64,000 nt of DNA from Ignavibacteriota bacterium (GTDB taxonomy: Bacteria > Bacteroidota > Ignavibacteria > Ignavibacteriales > Ignavibacteriaceae), in contig CP053447.1 of the NCBI GenBank assembly GCA_013285425.1, positions 3,602,001-3,666,000 on the forward strand, in the 5' to 3' direction. The stretch's first letter is position 1, and each line of letters begins with the position of its first letter. The notes below the pieces were generated by a model. That model made no database searches. It was not told the DNA's origin and saw nothing but the letters and a program-made list of their open reading frames with translations. Position numbers and translations under genes: made by a program. Positions 60,701-64,000 of the stretch are shown one piece after another.

Positions 60701-61014
60701 ATAGGAATACCGTCACGCAGCAGTAGATACTTCTCATAATTTAATTCGGCGAATGATTTGGTTATAGTATCTTCGGTTAGTTTCTCTAAAGCTTGTGTAT
60801 AGGCTATATCAGGCAAACCGGGATTTAATTCTTTTAGATTAGACAAAAAATTTCGTTTTAGAATAACCTCTCTTTTATTTAAACGACCTAAAGTGCTGTC
60901 TTCTCCGAAAGTCTCTTTGTTATAAGCTATTGCCGTATTCCAGCCAAGTCTCTCGTAGAAAAGATTTATTGCTGTCTGCTCGATTAAATTATCTTCTGAA
61001 TATTCCCAGGTCAT
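57796..61014 (-). CDS. hsdR: Type I restriction enzyme R subunit
   Basis: The 1072-residue protein has an N-terminal PD-(D/E)XK nuclease (P151-D152, E166 and K168 in RRPDIIGFVNGIPLLFIELK), a superfamily 2 translocase with Walker A HTQGSGKS at 310-317 and DEAH at 414-417 (VISDEAHRTQGG), 'IGFTGTPLFKDDEL', then 'VVCAMWITGFDVPSLSTMYI' and 'IARANRVHEGKNNGLIVDYI'. It cuts DNA after translocation together with HsdM and HsdS, which are not in the window and may lie beyond its right end. Its ATG overlaps the stop of the upstream helicase gene as TAATG (61012-61016), a sign of coupled translation. Confidence 0.93.
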   Translation of the reverse strand: MTWEYSEDNLIEQTAINLFYERLGWNTAIAYNKETFGEDSTLGRLNKREVILKRNFLSNLKELNPGLPDIAYTQALEKLTEDTITKSFAELNYEKYLLLRDGIPIDYTDEKGKQVKNKYLKVFDFENPEKNDFLAVRQLWIEGKSKRERRPDIIGFVNGIPLLFIELKAAHRKLENAYNNNFMDYLDVIQKLFHFNAFVLLSNGIESRIGSITGKYQHFHEWKRITEEEEGIVSLDKIIVGVCEKSRFMDLFENFILFDRSFGKVIKLIARNHQYIGVNKAIANLKEKEKLYKGGQIDLEEKQKLGVFWHTQGSGKSYSMVFMCQKIHRKFTGSYTFLIVTDRNELDTQIYGTFSGVGAVPPIKSGNKNSIKASSGEHLKKLLKEDHRYLFTLIHKFNFSEEITEREDLIVISDEAHRTQGGTLAMNMRNVLPKASFIGFTGTPLFKDDELTKRIFGDYVSKYDFKRSVDDGATLPLYYENRGEYLGIKNPEITAQIREIIDQADDLDSDQRSRVEQLFAREYPILTAKKRLKSIAKDIVQHFCNRGYKGKGMLVSLDKITAVKMYDHIIKYWNKNIDSLENEISRGKYGDQELLEKQRELIWIKETEICVVVSSEQNEIKKFKDNGLDIEPHREKMNSQDLETRFKDENDPFRFVIVCAMWITGFDVPSLSTMYIDKPLMSHTLMQTIARANRVHEGKNNGLIVDYIETYKSLLDALAIYGTGRKSVDGGEEIEPPVKPKEELISQLENALDSTEKFLSEEVNFELRTLIYASGLEKIAAMEKAINAVYTNDETKYKFQLLARDVFKKYKALMPDKLLTEYAPRKNAIDVIYTAIEDNIESADVSEIMNKIQYVVDESIENMIKEPHNEDGKLIDLSGLNFELLEKYFLKTPNKNAAVQSLKTKIEKQLKRMVEQNPLRVDFYEKYQEIIDEYNRGKDSVIIEETFKQLIEFVNSLSEEEARVKREDLTEEQAAIFDILRKPTLTEKEKKKIKEIAKELLDDLKKEKLRVEQWSEKSVTAAAVFNAVDRTLFNQLPYPTYQNDEIEVRVRMIFDHLQQQYYGGGLSVYGPY

Positions 61015-64000
61015 TATCTTAATGAATAATGATTAAGTGAGTATTTATTTGTTTTATCTTCAGAAACAATATTATTTAAATAAATAGCTTCCACTATAAA
61101 ATCAATTTTGTCAGTTGATAATCCGCGCAACTCATCTGTGGTAATCATCTTAGACTCCAGGTTATTTGCCTTATATGTTGGATGTTTAAGGTTATGCCAA
61201 TTTCTTTCATATATTCTATTACCTAACCTGCCCAGATGTTCCCAATACCAGATATTTCCCTTCGATACTATGGTAAAGTCAGTTTTTATTTTTATTTCAT
61301 TTCCAGCAGAGTCAGTAGGATATTTTTCATAACTGAAATCGAATTCATTACTTCCGACTTCCAATCGCTTCTTCTTTAGAGCGTGGTAAATCATCAATTC
61401 GGTTCTAGATTGAACAAACACACCTTCTTCAGGTTCAAGGCTGTAATACCTAAATGGTTGATTCAATAATAAGGTGGTTTTCCTCCCATCGGTAAAAGTT
61501 CTAGTCCTGGCTAAGCCAAGCAAACTCTTGCTTTTAGATTTCTCTTGTGTAGTTTGTACGAATAAAACAACAGATTTTCTGCATCGTGTTAAGGCTGTAT
61601 AAACTAATTCTCTTGATAGTAAGCCCAATCTATCAGGAATAATTATAAATAGATGATCAAATCCACTACCCTGTGATTTATGAATAGAAATAGCATATGC
61701 AAGCTCAAAGAAATCTCTTTCCGCTTTTCTTATATCACTTAGCTTTATCTCCTCATAGTTATTCTCTAGAAAATAAAGTTTTTCATTATTTTCATTTTGA
61801 ATTAACCCAATTGATCCATTTGATAACAATAATTTTTCTTCTTCATAATCATAGTAATTCTTTGTACGAATAATTTTATCAGATTCTTTAAAAGATCCGT
61901 TTGCAAGCGAGAATTTGAGTTTGGCTTTATAGTGTTCTTGAAAATAATCATTTAAACCATTCGCACCTGAAAGTCCAGACAAATAAGGTGTTAATAGCTG
62001 AAAATAATCCAATCTAAGATGTTCTTTATTCCCGATAGTTCCCTTTTTAGTTAGGCCAAATATTTGACTCAATAATTCGTCTTTTTCTCCTTTAATTTTT
62101 TCTTTCTCACATAAAGAATCAAATTCATTTTCAATTTTACTTTTTAGTTCGTATTCATCATTCCAGAAAATACATTTAAATCCTTCGGAAATTTTAATAT
62201 CGCCACTTTTCCGTTCTATTAATTTTTCTATGCTTTCTTCTGCTTCCCCTTTTTCTTCGAAAGCCTGGCTTAGTTCTATTACTTTATTTTCACTAAGCTC
62301 AGATCTTAAGTTTCCTGTAAGTTCTATATAATTAGTTGTAAAATTTTTATTTGATTTTAAATAATAAAGAATGTCCTTTAAAACTTTTCCATATCCAATT
62401 GCTGGTAGCTGATTTGGGTCTCCAACTAGTATTAATCTCTTAAAGGATGGCTTGCTAAATTGGAATTGTTTAAGAACCTGATGGAACTTTAATAAATCTA
62501 CCATACTCATTTCATCAATTATCAGATTATTAATTCTTGAGATGTTTTCTTTAGATATTCTTTGATTCTTAATTTCTGTTAACCATTTATCAATAGTAGA
62601 GGCTTCAATACCAGGAAATATTTTATCTGATTTCAGTCTTAGTGTGGCTTTTCCTGTGGGTGCAAGGATTGTGTAATTCTCTCCCTGCCTTTCAATCTCT
62701 TTAATTATATTTAACAACTCGTGAGACTTTCCACTCCCTGGACCACCAGCAAGAACATATATCCGTTCTCTAAAGAGGTTTTTATAAAGTACACTTCTTT
62801 CAGCAATGAAATCTTCTTTATTAAATGTTTGATTTGATCCCAGTTCTAATGTACAATCAGAGATATATTTTTCTAAATTATCATAAATTATTTCATTCTT
62901 AGGTTGATCTAATAATTCATTTATGCAATCCCCAATAATTTTTTCAGTCCAATAAAGTTCATATAAATAATAATATCGTGTATCATTTGCATCAATAATT
63001 TTTAATTTTCTATTTTGTTCTTCAAAGAAAGAATCACGATCTGGAACAATTTTTTTCAAGATATCAGTTGGAATAATAAACTCTGCCCCCTTTTGATAAA
63101 ACAATGGGTATTTTCTTAATGCATTTTCTAACTCCAACGCTTCTTCAAAACAATCTCCAGTTTGCTCGAGCGAGCGTAAATAATTTATTATTAAGCATCT
63201 TAGTCTACGTTTATCACTCAAACTCATTGTCCGTTGTATATCCAGCCTGGGCATTACACTTCCATCCGGGAAATATGCAATATCTACTTTGAACAATTCG
63301 ATAGGATAATCAAGCTCTTCTCCTGTATTTTCATCCTGGATGTTTTCTTCTGGTAAATATTCTTCTACTAATAAATAGGGATTTGCACAAATCTCTTCCA
63401 ACGGAGTTTTATCTCTGACATCAACTTTATGCCTATAACTATCATAATCTTTTACCTTTCCTTCCAAAATTCTTTTAAATTGATGCTTTGTAAGATTCAG
63501 CATCGTTAACTCAAGAAATTTATCAGCTGTGATTCCCCTCGTTTCCAATGTTTCCTTCAGTTCATACAAATCATTTTTATATTTCTTGAAATCGCTGTCT
63601 GATTTAGGATCTTCTAATAATTCTACAATTTTATCAGCTTGTTCATCTCCTTCAAATTTTTTTATTTCAGTAATAAACTCTGAAAAAATCGTTTCCCTTT
63701 GTAGTAACTGTTCAGCTAGCACTTCAAATCCAGGAAAATATCCTCTGTGTTTCCAGCAATGCTTTATTAGATTTTCAACTTGCTGGATTCTTCTATTCAT
63801 TTCAGCAGGATCAACAATTCCATCATTTTTACAATCAATCAGTTTCTGACGCATTTTACTCAATATATATATTGCTTCATCATCATTTATATCCATAGCT
63901 ACATACTTAAAGCAATGATTTAATTCGGTTTCGGTAATGGCAACTTTAATTTTATCGAGCAAATCCTGCCGCAATTTTGAGTCGGTAATTGATTTTGATT
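61014..64000 (-). CDS. RecD-like superfamily 1 helicase with C-terminal nuclease domain (5' end outside window)
   Basis: The frame stays open to base 64000 (the codons before the TTG at 63974 read SITDSK), so the gene probably starts beyond the window. Residues about 1-400 (from 63974) are unassigned. Walker A is GGPGSGKS at 410-417, Walker B LIIDEMSM near 490, with 'LILVGDPNQLPAIGYGKVLK' and the late UvrD_C_2 motif 'AYAISIHKSQGSGFDHLFII', ending 'VYTALTRCRKSVVLFV'. The C-terminus has a PD-(D/E)XK-like module, 'KTDFTIVSKGNIWYWEHLGR' with 'YERNWHNLKHPTY'. It is a helicase-nuclease upstream of HsdR and coupled to it. Confidence 0.85.
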   Translation of the reverse strand, partial: SKSITDSKLRQDLLDKIKVAITETELNHCFKYVAMDINDDEAIYILSKMRQKLIDCKNDGIVDPAEMNRRIQQVENLIKHCWKHRGYFPGFEVLAEQLLQRETIFSEFITEIKKFEGDEQADKIVELLEDPKSDSDFKKYKNDLYELKETLETRGITADKFLELTMLNLTKHQFKRILEGKVKDYDSYRHKVDVRDKTPLEEICANPYLLVEEYLPEENIQDENTGEELDYPIELFKVDIAYFPDGSVMPRLDIQRTMSLSDKRRLRCLIINYLRSLEQTGDCFEEALELENALRKYPLFYQKGAEFIIPTDILKKIVPDRDSFFEEQNRKLKIIDANDTRYYYLYELYWTEKIIGDCINELLDQPKNEIIYDNLEKYISDCTLELGSNQTFNKEDFIAERSVLYKNLFRERIYVLAGGPGSGKSHELLNIIKEIERQGENYTILAPTGKATLRLKSDKIFPGIEASTIDKWLTEIKNQRISKENISRINNLIIDEMSMVDLLKFHQVLKQFQFSKPSFKRLILVGDPNQLPAIGYGKVLKDILYYLKSNKNFTTNYIELTGNLRSELSENKVIELSQAFEEKGEAEESIEKLIERKSGDIKISEGFKCIFWNDEYELKSKIENEFDSLCEKEKIKGEKDELLSQIFGLTKKGTIGNKEHLRLDYFQLLTPYLSGLSGANGLNDYFQEHYKAKLKFSLANGSFKESDKIIRTKNYYDYEEEKLLLSNGSIGLIQNENNEKLYFLENNYEEIKLSDIRKAERDFFELAYAISIHKSQGSGFDHLFIIIPDRLGLLSRELVYTALTRCRKSVVLFVQTTQEKSKSKSLLGLARTRTFTDGRKTTLLLNQPFRYYSLEPEEGVFVQSRTELMIYHALKKKRLEVGSNEFDFSYEKYPTDSAGNEIKIKTDFTIVSKGNIWYWEHLGRLGNRIYERNWHNLKHPTYKANNLESKMITTDELRGLSTDKIDFIVEAIYLNNIVSEDKTNKYSLNHYSLR

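Noticed and set aside
55933-61014. The two HsdR-like genes as one split gene
   Set aside because: Each has its own PD-(D/E)XK core and its own Walker A motif, and they are separated by tRNA-derived repeats and a GIY-YIG gene.
63974-63974. TTG at 63974 as the true start of the RecD-like gene
   Set aside because: The frame remains open to the edge of the window (reads SITDSK before it), so an upstream start outside the window is as likely.

Overview
The window looks like a chromosomal contig of a member of the Bacteroidota/Chlorobi group, most likely Ignavibacteria. The base composition is AT-rich. Four large secreted proteins end in a C-terminal sorting domain with the motif NYPNPFNP followed by 'LKVYDILG' and 'GVYFYQL' style blocks. 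Archaeal-type GGGP synthase, an OPT transporter and DUF255/YyaL occur together. This assignment is inferred from family knowledge; no search was run.

Layout. 0-2.6 kb: E2 (cut by the window edge) and E3 of a 2-oxoacid dehydrogenase complex. 2.6-9.6 kb: a secreted HEAT-like protein flanked by a 32-bp direct repeat, an ECF sigma-FecR fusion gene broken by a one-base frameshift, a YyaL/DUF255 protein, a SIMPL-domain protein and a cytochrome c. 9.6-17 kb: class I aldolase, an RlpA-like protein and a giant alpha-2-macroglobulin. 17-32 kb is almost entirely minus strand: two M14 carboxypeptidases, a dicarboxylate symporter, hemW, an envelope lipoprotein, a frameshifted outer-membrane-type protein, recN, an OPT transporter and an S8 protease. 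32-38.6 kb: rsmI, rlmD, a methyltransferase, an S9 peptidase, a DUF1232 protein and a NUDIX hydrolase. 39-45.2 kb: a tightly coupled minus-strand lipid-type operon (DUF3108, PAP2, two SDRs, CPBP protease) divergent from GGGP synthase, then gmhA. 45.2-54.4 kb: DUF192, a glycosyltransferase and hydrolase pair, a DUF2779 nuclease, a small HTH protein and two FG-GAP/VCBS secreted proteins.

54.4-64 kb is accessory DNA. It holds an IS256 copy inactivated by two short palindromic insertions. That IS cuts off an HsdR-like gene. Two tandem 3' fragments of a tRNA-Met gene follow, each with its own terminator, as expected for integration scars. Beyond them lies a minus-strand defence-type operon: a RecD-like helicase with a C-terminal nuclease (open at the window edge), a complete type I HsdR, and a GIY-YIG nuclease.

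Much of the intergenic DNA is built from dispersed palindromic repeats, and two genes take their C-terminal codons from such repeats. The best candidates for something undescribed are the mini-palindromes that insert into genes, the helicase-nuclease/HsdR/GIY-YIG operon, the membrane-tethered sigma-FecR fusion, and the DUF3108-PAP2-SDR-CPBP-SDR operon beside GGGP synthase.
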